64,000 nucleotides of DNA from assembly GCA_963693285.1 (NCBI GenBank), contig OY848919.1, forward strand, positions 9,295,461 through 9,359,460. The letters run 5' to 3'. Position numbers and translations under genes: made by a program. The notes under the pieces are model-generated. The model ran no database searches, had not been told where the DNA came from, and saw only the letters and a program-made list of their open reading frames with translations. Shown here in pieces: positions 13,501 through 24,600 of this stretch (the first letter of the stretch is position 1; each line of letters opens with the position of its first letter). Source of the stretch: Xestospongia muta (Eukaryota; Porifera; Demospongiae; Haplosclerida; Petrosiidae).

Positions 13501-15151
13501 ACCATTAACTGACCCTTCAAATGCAATTCCATCTGAATTGTCTGGTAAGAGTCCATTATTATTTTACTTCAGAAATGGTGCTCCAGTTGGGCTTTTTTGT
13601 GCTATGATTGTCAACCTCCTCTCAACTAAACTCAATAACAAGTTCTTTTGGTCACTGGATACTAATCCCACTTCCAAGATGTACTCCAATTATATTGTAT
13701 TGCGTTCAGAATGTGGTTTGTTGGGAGGAGTTCATTTAATAGAGTCTTTAGATTGGTTTGAGATCCATTGTGAAAGTCGTGAAGATCAATTTGAAGTCAG
13801 AGAAGCTATTGAGAATTCTATTACAGAAACCACAAAGAAACGTAATGTTGAAATTGAATGGGAAATTGCTTTCTTTTGTCCCTGTGGTAAACAGCCATCC
13901 CACCGTGCTTATTTCAAAGATCATTATTTTGAGCTTTACTGTGAACTGATTAGGTCTCCATATGGTTTTTGTATTCAAGGCTCTAAAACAAAAGACTTCC
14001 CTCCTTTTTCTTGGATTTCATTAAAAAGTAATTCAGGTATGTGGTTTAGTGCTATTCATTCTTATAATTTTATTTTAAGTACAGATAAAAGACCCAAACT
14101 ATGTCGTCTTGTTAAACTGTTAGCACCAATCCATTCAAAATGGGGCTCGATTGGTGGTGAGCTTGGAGTGAACATTGAAATCATTGACGACAAATCAGAT
14201 GAAAAATCAGATGAATTGAAGCTAAATGATGTCATAGTGAAGTGGATAGAGACAAAACCTTCTCCAACTACTTGGTTTAACATTGTTGAGGTTGTTAAAA
14301 GACAAAGCCCTGATGTAGCTTTTACCGTAAAGGAATACTTGGATCAGATACTCAGTGAACAGAAACAAGCCAAAACACAAGGTATATAATATTTGTAAGT
14401 CTATTAGTTACATCAGTTTGGTTGTAGTATTCACTTTTCACAAGTAATACATTATTAACTATGATGGCACTGTGTATGCATGATTAATATCTCCATAAGT
14501 ACATACACTCACTGATGGGAAATAATTATATTAATAGTATTAAAGCATTTAAGATCTAAGCAATTTCCATGTCTATTTGATTACACACTGTATATACTTT
14601 TAGTGGACCCAACTTTATTATTTTCTGATGAATGGAGTCTTATATTGCCATTAGTTTAGGTTATGTTAAGTATTTAGTGATAGAGGTTAGTTATGATTTC
14701 ATTTATTTGGATTAGGGTCAGCCACAAATTTTATATGGTATAGGTGATTCCTCATACCAATTAACTCCTTAGTAATTAAGGGGTACCTCAAAAATATTAT
14801 ATTAACTTTTAATGCCATATACTTTTTTCTATAGATAATACTCCTTTAAGCTGTGACATGGCTTTTAAAGTTTTAGTTCAAAGCACTGACATTATCATTG
14901 AATCAGGTATTGACCCAGTTGTTCTTGCAAGGAAGCTCTATACAAAAGAAATCATGTCTGACAATTTTTATGATAGAGTGAGAGACAAGGCCTGTAGAGA
15001 TTCAAATGAGGAACGTCTTGAAGCCATTCTTAGTGATCTTAGGAATCGTGTCAAGAATGATGACAGTATCTTGATAACATTTGTGAATATTTTGAAAGTT
15101 GACTTAAAACGACAAGACTTGGCAGATAAAATCATGTCAAAATTAAATTAA
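4545..15151 (+). CDS. Gene A1: UPA/CARD-like/ZU5/Roc-COR-like multidomain death-fold protein (about 1841 aa, 17 exons)
   Basis: Exons: 4545-4578, 4749-4799, 4849-5012, 5065-5220, 5355-5544, 5829-6137, 6324-6380, 7101-7409, 7596-7652, 8215-8562, 9693-10091, 10153-10262, 10324-10458, 10510-10684, 10959-10985, 11694-14381, 14835-15151. Phases agree throughout, giving 5526 nt. Order: acidic N-terminus; UPA-like (about residues 30-198); CARD-like (199-301); charged linker; CARD-like (321-423); linker; helical module (443-558); ZU5 lacking its first strands (559-691); UPA-like (692-831); GTPase (841-1736); CARD-like (1737-1841). The GTPase has P-loop GPARVGKTS (11768), a long polar insert, DSGGQ (12452) and THKD in place of NKxD (12749), then a COR-like region. 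The open frame runs upstream to 11585, but the ttctccttttag acceptor and the paralogue set the exon at 11694. A cytosolic signalling platform is likely; ligand and role are unknown. Exon 2 lacks 12 codons present in A2. Confidence 0.75.
5710..7954. repeat. Tandem duplication of the CARD-like exon plus linker exon
   Basis: Unit 5710-6682 repeats at 6982-7954 with a constant offset of 1272 bp. Both exon pairs (5829/7101 and 6324/7596) and the intron between them keep exactly the same spacing, so there is no net indel, only substitutions. The result is two in-frame CARD-like modules in gene A1. About 300 bp of other intron sequence separates the units. Confidence 0.9.
12055..12130 (+). repeat. 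33-nt coding tandem repeat in the GTPase insert
   Basis: An HDSSKKENTGT unit occurs twice in full and once in part inside the insert that separates the P-loop from the DSGGQ motif of gene A1. The repeat copies are nearly identical at DNA level, which indicates recent slippage. The region is polar and presumably disordered. Confidence 0.85.
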
Positions 15152-15768
15152 AGTAAGTCAACATGTGTTTATTAGTAAGTATTCCTTTTGCTGTTTGTTA
15201 AAATTAGAATAAATTCATCAGCTGTATATGGAGGCTAGATGTAGTAATAAATACTATATACACACTCTATAACTATTTTAGATGTATTAATACTAAACTA
15301 TATGATGATGTACATGTTTAGTTGATTTTTACAAATTTATTAATTAATTAATTTATTAATATAATTATAACAGTATTACTAAAACAAAACTATTAGTAAG
15401 TGGTCAGTAGTGAAGTGTGTACTAAATAACGATATTCTGTCCAGTTCTTCACATCATTGATATAACATAATATCTAAGATGTCATATAGGATTAACAAAA
15501 AACAACCAATAAAAATTTAGTATACAAGTTATTGAACATTACTTTTACACAATAATGGTTATCATCTTTCTTTTCTCTGTCTTAATTTACTATGAGGTGG
15601 TAGTGTGTAGGTGATCATTGTGATGCATGGAGTGAGTGTGTGGCATAAATAGATACAAACCCTAATGATGACAGAAGAAGGATGTGGGTTTGGTCTATAT
15701 AGAAAATTTAAGTAGTATATATATATATGGAATAATTACCTAATTATCAATACATATATTTAGGCACA

Positions 15769-15804
<36 letters not shown>

Positions 15805-15984
15805 ATATATATATATTTAGGCAGTCACAGCTCTGAAGTATACATGTGGTTTTATTTCAACCTGAGGATTACTATAGAGACAACAGTGGTAAGAGAGAGA
15901 ATTATAAAACAAAATTGTTCATGTCTGATAAAAGTTATATTTTGTATACATCCCTTTCCTATAGTAAATGATTATATACTACAG

Positions 15985-16026
<42 letters not shown>

Positions 16027-16280
16027 ACTATCTCATAGTAATATTGACACACACTGGTAAAGTATCTAGTAGATGTTGTATGGAGTGACTCTTCTCTGTT
16101 GTACTCATGTGCAAACTGTTGTAGTACATGTATCATCTTGTTGAACTCCTAATAACTACTGAGCTATATATATACACTGTGTATTAGGAGAATGACTGAC
16201 CTTAGAATAACATAGTAAATTGACTTTTCTCTCCATTGTGTGTTACTGCACACCACGGATTGTACAGTCTATACAATCTA
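15152..16280. other. A1 3' flank: poly(A) signal and TA microsatellites
   Basis: AATAAA lies at 15208-15213, 57 nt after the A1 stop codon, and is a candidate polyadenylation signal. (TA)n runs occur near 15713-15728, 15772-15800 and 15986-16021. No gene is visible. Confidence 0.5.
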
Positions 16281-16440
16281 TATCAGCTGCAAATAAGCTC
16301 CACCCTAATGAAGATACTGAGTATGCGGAGACTGTCTTAACTGAAACCCAAACAATATCACCCTTTTGATTTGCAGTTATAAAACAGTTATAAAACAGCA
16401 ATACTTCTCAAACAAGATTATGTATGACTGACTGAAGAAG
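16280..16440 (+). promoter_or_regulatory. Degraded copy of the A1/A2 promoter block
   Basis: The order agctccaccctaat, actgagtatgcggagactgt, a run of tatcacccttttg and gcagttataaaac reproduces the layout upstream of A1 and A2. It ends at an ATG followed two codons later by TGA (atgactgactga). It therefore looks like a duplicated promoter that has lost its gene. Confidence 0.35.
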
Positions 16441-16505
16441 GCAAAATACAAATGGTGATTTGGTAGTCAAATTTTTGGAGGTTATTAAAATTCATAGGGG
16501 CGTGG

Positions 16506-16508
16506 TTA

Positions 16509-16544
<36 letters not shown>

Positions 16545-16802
16545 ACTTAATTTATTAATATTTTCCAAAAATGTTCTGCGTCTATCATTACAACGAATGA
16601 ATTGCGTACCAATATCTAATAAATCAGGTTTGTCCATTCTATCTTTATGTATATGCATCAGAGTAACATTATTGAGTCTTTTTTGAGTCACTGTAGACTG
16701 TAAATAGTTTTTAAGTCTTTGTAGACAAGAAAACATTCTTTCTGCTGTTGCAGATGACATTGGGACTGTCAACCTTATGATACGGTTGCTATATATGCAC
16801 AA
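16506..16802 (-). pseudogene. hAT transposase C-terminal (dimerisation) fragment
   Basis: The minus-strand frame contains MSSATAERMFSCLQRLKNYL followed by TQKRLNNVTLMHIHKDR. This is the hallmark C-terminal dimerisation segment of hAT-family transposases (SSAxxERxFS...LK...LR/QSxMxxxRL..L..LH..). Only this end is present, and it fades into an (ATT)n microsatellite at 16510-16541 that is translated as polyasparagine. No catalytic region is adjacent. It is a dead fragment. Confidence 0.8.
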
Positions 16803-17822
16803 CTATTCATGGTAACTGTATGTATAAAAACGAGATGTTTTAACAGTGGTCCCTTTTCACAATCAGGTCATGAAAGTTTTTATAGAAGTGGTCCCTGCGG
16901 TGTCTCGGTAGGTCGCGTGAATGTATGGTTTAGTATATTCTTGGTTTTGGAGGTTTAGGTTTAGGACTTAGGGTTTGGGGTGCTACTTGGAGTAACTTGT
17001 ACTATATGACATCACTATGTGTCATATTAATATAGGCCCAAAACGTGACGTACCGGGCCACCGCAGGTCCCTTATTGTAACTCAGGTCATGTATGACAAA
17101 TAGGTATAATACAAAGTCCTTTTCAGAGCAGGTGATTAATAAATAAAAATTAGGATTAAAAATTAGGAAATTTTTGAATGAATATTCTTTCTTCTAATTT
17201 GTAGATAATTGTAATTTGCACACAATAGCTTTTTGGGAGTGATTAATCCTGCATGTATTGTTGATGGTTTTGAACAGACAGACTCACAAATTAAGTATAG
17301 TAACCCTCACAAAAGCAGAGTGCAGTAAGGATTACAATCATAAGAAATAATATGTTGTTTTAACATCTACTTTGTACTTTACATAGGTGGATTACTATGG
17401 AATGCAGAGTTTATATTATTTACTCAGCGTATAATTTGTTTGTATGAGAAAGTACAATTGCATACCACCAAATTACACTGTGTGTAATTCACAAGATTTC
17501 TATATTTGAGTTTTCTGTTGTTTCTAATGATGCAAGTATATATTGTATTTTGTTCATTTGATATCGAATTAAGTTATTTCTCTTTGTTCCTTCTGCTTTA
17601 TTTGACCTCCATATTTGGTTAGTAAGTCACTAATATTTCCCTCTTTAATTAATTTAGGTTCACCTAATGTTGTCCTCTGGTCAGAAATATCATCATTATT
17701 ACAAATATTAGAAGACAGTATTTCTGGATATCATTCATTCAGAAAACACAAAGATTTCTCTAAACAATCTGATTTATCACTTGATAGTAATTAATAATGA
17801 TCAACATATAAAACGAGGTAAG
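16803..17822. other. Intergenic, no gene seen
   Basis: No coding signal. A phrase like ggtcccttnttcacaatcaggtcatg appears in related form near 16849 and 17068, and ggtccctgcggtg/ccaccgcaggtccc near 16890 and 17060 hints at another decayed foldback element. Confidence 0.4.
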
Positions 17823-18062
17823 TACACTGTAAAAATTGATTTGTTGATTTAAATAATTATACAGGTTACATGTAATAAACTTAATATGATGTGAAAGTAA
17901 ACATAACACTGTTTTTATTACTAACGTACTACTGTTTGTGCAGTTGTAGTGCATTAGTAGTAAAAACAGTGTTACGTTTACTTTTACATCATACTATGTT
18001 TGCTACATGCAACCTGTATAACAATATATTAGTTAAATCAACAAATCAATTTTTACAGTGTA
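17823..18062. mobile_element. Foldback MITE with about 113-bp arms
   Basis: Arms 17823-17935 and 17950-18062 are diverged inverted repeats separated by about 14 bp. Both begin at a tacactgtaaaaattgattt end and contain atacaggtt and aacactgttttta blocks. Open frames seen on both strands here are by-products of the palindrome. A piece of one arm (caacctgtataaccatatatt) recurs at 39128 and 55759 just upstream of helical-module exons. Confidence 0.8.
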
Positions 18063-18517
18063 TATACTATATATTTATAGGATATGTATATTTCTGATTT
18101 ATACTTAAAAATAAACATCCATTTATTTTATATTATTACTCCTACAATTCAATAAGGAAGACTATATTAAATCTATATTCTTTGTCTTATTTGTTATAAA
18201 TATTAAGACAGATCACTAAATTTAACACTCTGTAATCCGTATTTCACATTGTGTATGTTACATCATTCATTCATAAATAGTAATTATTATAACTGAAACA
18301 ATGAATTTTATTCTAACTAGTATAGGCTATACTGTTGTGTACATTATGACAACAATAATTTTGATAACTTTTGAAAGATATCTTTCTATTTGAAAATGAA
18401 TATTCAACACATCATTAGTACATATATTTATCATCTAGATAATATTGAACTCCACATAAGCTCTATATAAATAACTTCATGCATGCACAGATTGTATGAG
18501 CCACATCCTGGTGACGA

Positions 18518-18585
18518 ACTAGTCTCGCGTAGCCAGCCCCTCTCCCCTACGGGAAGGGAGGAGGGTCAGGCTACGCGAGACTAGT
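18518..18585. mobile_element. Short GC-rich foldback MITE next to the gene 3 start
   Basis: Perfect 17-bp inverted arms ACTAGTCTCGCGTAGCC at 18518-18534 and 18569-18585 enclose a 34-bp GC-rich loop. gtgacgaa occurs on each side (18511-18518 and 18584-18591), as expected of a target-site duplication. The element ends 27 bp before the gene 3 ATG, so it sits in the presumed 5' leader or core promoter. Its base composition is very unlike its surroundings. Confidence 0.85.
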
Positions 18586-18611
18586 GACGAACGCTGTGGT
18601 TTCCAGCCACT

Positions 18612-21600
18612 ATGGCAGAACAAGCCGATGATACGTTCTTCCAACAGTTTTTGAACAATAGACCAACTCTTGATGAGTTAAAGAAACATGTCGGAATTAG
18701 TAAAAAGTGGTACGAATTTGGTGTGGGTCTCCGCTTACTCCCCATTGAACTAGATGCTATTGAAGAATTGAATCAAGACCATGACGCTGATGTTAAAGCT
18801 TTAAAGATGTTTTATCTATGGATGAATACCAATCCTAATGCTACAAGAAGAGAAATTATAGAGACACTTCGGAATGAAGCTATTGGTGAGAGTGCTATTG
18901 CTGAGGAATATCTAAAGTCATTAAAAGAAGGTGAGTGATACATATTACACTAGAAACATTATCTATTAAACCTTGGTATGTAGTTTATTGCTGAGGGTTG
19001 CAATACTTATTTTGTATGTGTATGTATGTGTATCTGTCTGTCTGTTACTCTAGTAAGACATTTTAACTTGAAAACCGTTAGTCCAGGTATAACTATTATT
19101 CTGTTGTTTTGAAGTACATCGATATTGAATAAGAAATCCTAAGAAATCCAGATAAAAGACTAAATTGTCTTTTTACTGCCTCTTTTATAGGAATAGCACG
19201 GCCGTAGTAAGCAAGCAAGATGTACTCAGGCTATTTGGGCTGGCCCATAAATTTAATGATTAAATATTCATTAGGTGGAACTTTATATGAATATTTGAAT
19301 AAGAGAGCACGTGATTACAAGTTAATAAACTTCCCAACATGGGAAGGCGATGTTCCTTGGCACGGGTGAATTCATTTACACAAGAGTGTAGCTAAAGAAA
19401 ATCTGATTTACTTTTATGAATGTGAAGTAGTCAAGGCGTGGCCTGACCCTCGCGTGCCGGAGGGTCAGGAAAACTACGCACACTAAACTTGTTCTACTAC
19501 AAAATTTTGGTAGCAAAGGAAGTGACGTTCTGAAAGGGAAATGACATCATTATCTATCAATGAATATGGCTGAGATTATAGAAGTAGAGAGGCTCCTTGG
19601 GTTTATTCTAAAAGAAAAACAGAAAGAAGTAATTGCTGCTTTTGTTGAAGGGAATGTTGTCTTTGTTGTACTACCGGTAGGGTGTCCAACCATAACTCAA
19701 CATACAAACATTTCGTATAAAACCTTGGTATACGAAAAGGGCTCTCGCATTGTTTATAATAATAATCGAATTTTACTATAATTTTGCTTTCTCAATACTT
19801 TATAATGATAATTTTTACCGTGCATGACTCAATTGAGGCATATTTTCGTCACGTGACCAATGTCAATGACGTATGTAGATGTTTATACTTAAGTGTCCTA
19901 TTTGACTTGCACAGGTATGTTATGTGATGTCAATTTAAATTGTTAACTTAAATAAGATATTTGTCCCATGAACGTTTGAGTTGGTAATAATACCAATTAG
20001 ACGTCGGCATGCTGCATCCATATACCATACGTCAATGATCACGTGACCAAAATATGCTTCAATTGAGTCGTGCACAGTAAAATTATCATTATGAAGCATA
20101 GAGAAAACAAAATTATTGTAAACTTCGCATACATTATAAACAAGGTGAGGGCTTTTCGTATACCAAAAATTTTGACGAAATGTTTGTATGTTGAGTTATG
20201 GTTGGACACCCTACTATCGGTCAGTACTGATAATGCAGTCAACAACATCGTCAACAGTTTTGCAAGTGCTTGAGTCCAATAGCATGAACAGAGGTATAGC
20301 AAAAGGCCTAATCTCCGAGGTGATTATAATGTAGTCATGGTCACTTTCTGGACCAAACTTCTTGAATCGAATGTCTCACAACATTCTTACTTCCAAAGTC
20401 ACATCTAGGAAATTTATAATCAAGTGGTTGATAAGGTTTATCTCCAACGTCAGGAAGACTAACCTCACTTATGCTACACATGTAATGTATGCAATGAGCA
20501 ATCCAGAACAAGATTTATACAAAAATTAAGGTGTTAGTAACAATAAAATAATGAACTTTAATTAAAAGCAAGAAGAAAAATTGTCAGGCTAGATACACTG
20601 ACTGGTGCTACGACCCTGAATAGTGAATACAGTGTGTCTTTCTGTACACTTTGCATACAACGTACATACTTACTAATAGTATCCATGTTCTATTTATTTT
20701 CTTTCACTGTTATAATGACGAAAAGTGTATTTGAATTGTTAACAACAATAATAAAATATACTAGTTATAATTATATGTATTATTATAATAATTGAAAAGA
20801 TTCCTTTCTCACCTATTAGTAGCTGATGCTATTGTGTTAAGACAAGTTATTGAGAGAGACCTTGTTAAACACTATATTTCATTACGTGAAATATCTTGGT
20901 ATAATCTACGTCACCTAGCTGATCAAATGTATCATGCTGACTTTATTAGCTTAGACGTCCAGTGGTCACCTACATTTGATAACATCATGGCTGAATTAAC
21001 AGTAGAACTGAGTTTAAGGAGGAGTGTCTCTCAAATAGAGCATTACTGTACCAAGTTCCTGTTAATACTTACTGCTAGGGGAGGTTTATGCGCTCAAGTT
21101 AGTCAAGCCCTTCAACAGGACTGGATTAAAGACAGTATAAATGAATGTGGAGTAGAATTACAACTAGGTATGTAATTAAAATGTCTATACAATGTTATAA
21201 ATTACTTGTTCAATAGCCGTAGGAATAGTTTAAACCAACCTGTCATTTTGTATATATCAGGCGGACTATAACAATATATATGTAGGGATGTTCCCATTGT
21301 TCAATGATACAATGAGACCTTCCTTAAACTAATTGTGGAAACTTGTCTATTTCCTTACTGATTATAGGTACTGCCACTACTAGTGGTCATCATGGCTTAT
21401 ATAGGACCATACAAGAGGAAGAGCACCATACTGCTGAACTCTCTTGTGAACTAGTTGGTACTGTAGAAAAGAATGAGAGTTCAGAGATCATAACAATAAG
21501 TCAAACAAAACTTCAAAATTATGAGCAAGAGCAACAGCTTCAAAAGACTACAGGTTAGAATTTTATAAATATATACATTATTTATGATAATTATATCACA

Positions 21601-24600
21601 TCAGATATTTCTAGTTATCTTCCCAAACTGGCAGTTATTCTACAACCAATACAAGAGGATTGGGAACAACTGGGTCTTCAACTCAATATAGAACAGTCTA
21701 TACTGACTGATATCAAGAGTGAAAGAGATTCTACTGATCAGATGAAGCACTTATTACAGGAATGGGCTCTTACAGGAGGTACATTGACACAACTTGAAGA
21801 GGCTTTACTTTATCTTGACAAGAAAGAGGTCATTCCTGGTATGTTATATATGACAATGTCAACTTTAGCTTGGATTAGTTAGTTGAACAATCATTATTTC
21901 TATTGTCATCTTTTATTGTCAGATTTACATTCTTTACAAGAGAAGGAGAGCAATTTTATTAATATCAGTGAAGAGATCTCTATCAAATCCAATGTTAAAT
22001 CAGGTAACCTACAAATCATAATTTATAGTAATATAAACTGTTGTAAGGGAGAGACTACCTTCTATATACCACTTCTTGTAGTCGATATATAATCTATCAT
22101 AGTTCTTTTTAGCAACTACTTACAGTGCTCTTTTTCAACCATATTTTAGTAGCTCAATTAATACTGAGAGTATAAGTTGACTAGCTATTAGAAAGTCCTA
22201 GGTTCAAATCTTAGCTAGTATATATATCAGTAGCTAAGTTGATAATGTGGACATAAAGATGACTAATTGTGAGAAAATCCTAGGTTCAAATCCTAGCTGG
22301 TGTATTTTTTTTGTTTTTATCTAACAAACAACTTTTGCTAATAAACAATTGAATGATCAAAATATCATGCAAAAGTCAACACTCATGCTGTTTTTGAAAG
22401 TGGAGTTCATGGCTGCTGATCTAGTAATATAGTGGGTATGGATATACACTAAAGTAGGTACATTGGGTTTTCCTTGCACCGTAAAAGGCTATATTTAGTG
22501 ATATTTGTGGCATTAATCTTTACTCTGGCCAGAATAGACTAAATTTTAGCATTTATAGCATGATTTCTAAATACCTAACTTACCTTATAACTTCCCATTC
22601 ATCTTCCAATAAAGCAATTATCTCATTCCAAAGAAGGACGAACCACACATAAACTAATAAACTAATTTGATATTTCATCCACTGTTTGGATTAGTTGTCT
22701 TGTACTAATGCAATTTACAAGCAAATTAAGCATCTATCACAACGTAATAGTAATGAAAAGTTATCATTTCGGACATTGACACAACTTGAAGAGGCTTAAC
22801 TTTATCTTGACAAGAAAGGGGTCTTTGCTGGTTATAAAAATCCAATGATAAATCATGTAACCTGCAAACCATACTTTATTGTTATGTAAGCTTTTGTTTT
22901 GCAAGGTAAAAACTAAGAAGTACATGTATCTATTACATTTGTATAATCCTTTTACTGAATATAGTTTTTGCTTCTACCTCTTCATTGTATTGTTGACATA
23001 TATACTATGATCATCCTTTTTAACAACCACTTATAGTCCTCTTCTTAAACCATATTTTAGTAGCTTACTTGATAATGTGGGCATAAAGTTGACTAGTTGT
23101 GAGAAAATCCTTGGTTCAAATCCTAGCTGGTGTATTTTTTATACCTAAAAGACAATGATTATTAAAATTAATATTACCTATCTAGTTACTTGAATCATTT
23201 TATAAGTGCAATGTTTTTTAAGCAATCCTCCTACAATAATTTCTTTCAAAGTTAAAATGATTTTATCCTTTTATATGTTAGATTATACCAATGTGGACAG
23301 GAAACAAGCACAAGACCAATCTTCAAATAACACTTTATCAGGTACATGTAGATTAATGATATAACTATGTAACTATGTGCCTAATGTAAATAGAGAAGCT
23401 GAAATTATTTGATAGAATAAACAAGGAAAAGACATTTGAAATAGAGAAGTTGACCAAGGAGAAGGAAGGTTAGCTGTTAGTAGTACATACTATATATATA
23501 TATGTTCTATAGTTACTGGTAAAGTATTAGTTAAGAAACAAGAAGAGATTGAGAAGTTGATCAGAGAAAAAGAAGGCAAGTGATAGTACTTGCTGGTAGT
23601 ACCCTATATATGTATAACACTACCATGGAATAATTGTGAAGAGCAAAACAACTTTCATGTGCCAATAAATATCAGAATGTGCAACACTTCATGCAAAAGG
23701 CAGCGCTATTGCTGCTCTTTTGAAAGTGGAGGGTGTGGCTGCTGACTTGAATTATAGTGGGTGTGGCAATACACTAGATAGGAATACGTAGTTATGTTGG
23801 GTCTGCCTTGCACTGTAAAAGGCTAGATTTAGTGATAATTGTGGCTTTGATCCTTAGTGCGGACAGAATAAAGTAAAATTCAGCATTTGTTGCATAATTG
23901 CCTCACACTACTCTAAAGTGTTACCTTGCACACATCCTTCTGCTCTTTAGATTGTTTAAAGTTTTTTCTCTATGTTCTCTTTAACTTTTTTGCATCACTA
24001 AATGTCAAATATTCTCTGAGGACATAACTAATCATGTGCTCTAAGTTTTACATACTTGTAGTTCCAGGTTTCATTAAAGCATTTATTGCTTTCCAAAGTA
24101 TGGCCAAACCACATATTTAAATAATTTTTTGCAGAAATTTAACTCATATTTTGCTACACTGTTTGGATTATGCTAATATACTCAGCAAGTAAATTAAGTT
24201 TCCATGACGATAAAATAATAAACGACAAATTATCATTTCCACATTTTAAAAAATATTTCACAATTTACTGAATCAAAAGGTATACATTACATACTATGTG
24301 GCCCAAAAGAATTGTAAGAATGAATGGCTGCAATGTGGAGTGATATGCCTTAGTTAGTTAGTACATTGTGGTTTCAAACAGGATTTGTATAATTTAAAGA
24401 AGCTGAAACAAGAACTTTAATTGTTATTTCCTCATAATAGCTCTTAGAAAGAAAGTAGACATACTCGAGGAGAAGATACTAAATGTCACACAAAGAAAAG
24501 GTGAGTTCTCATTTTTTACTCAAATCAAGCCATCTACTCATTATGTGTAACTAGTTAGTCTAATATTTCTATGGAAATTATAGAGTAGAGATCTACATGA

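Noticed and set aside
16510..16541. Polyasparagine tract as a possible protein feature
   Set aside because: It is an (ATT)n microsatellite at the broken end of a hAT fragment.
17760..18097. Convergent open frames on both strands with similar proteins
   Set aside because: Produced by the two arms of a foldback MITE.
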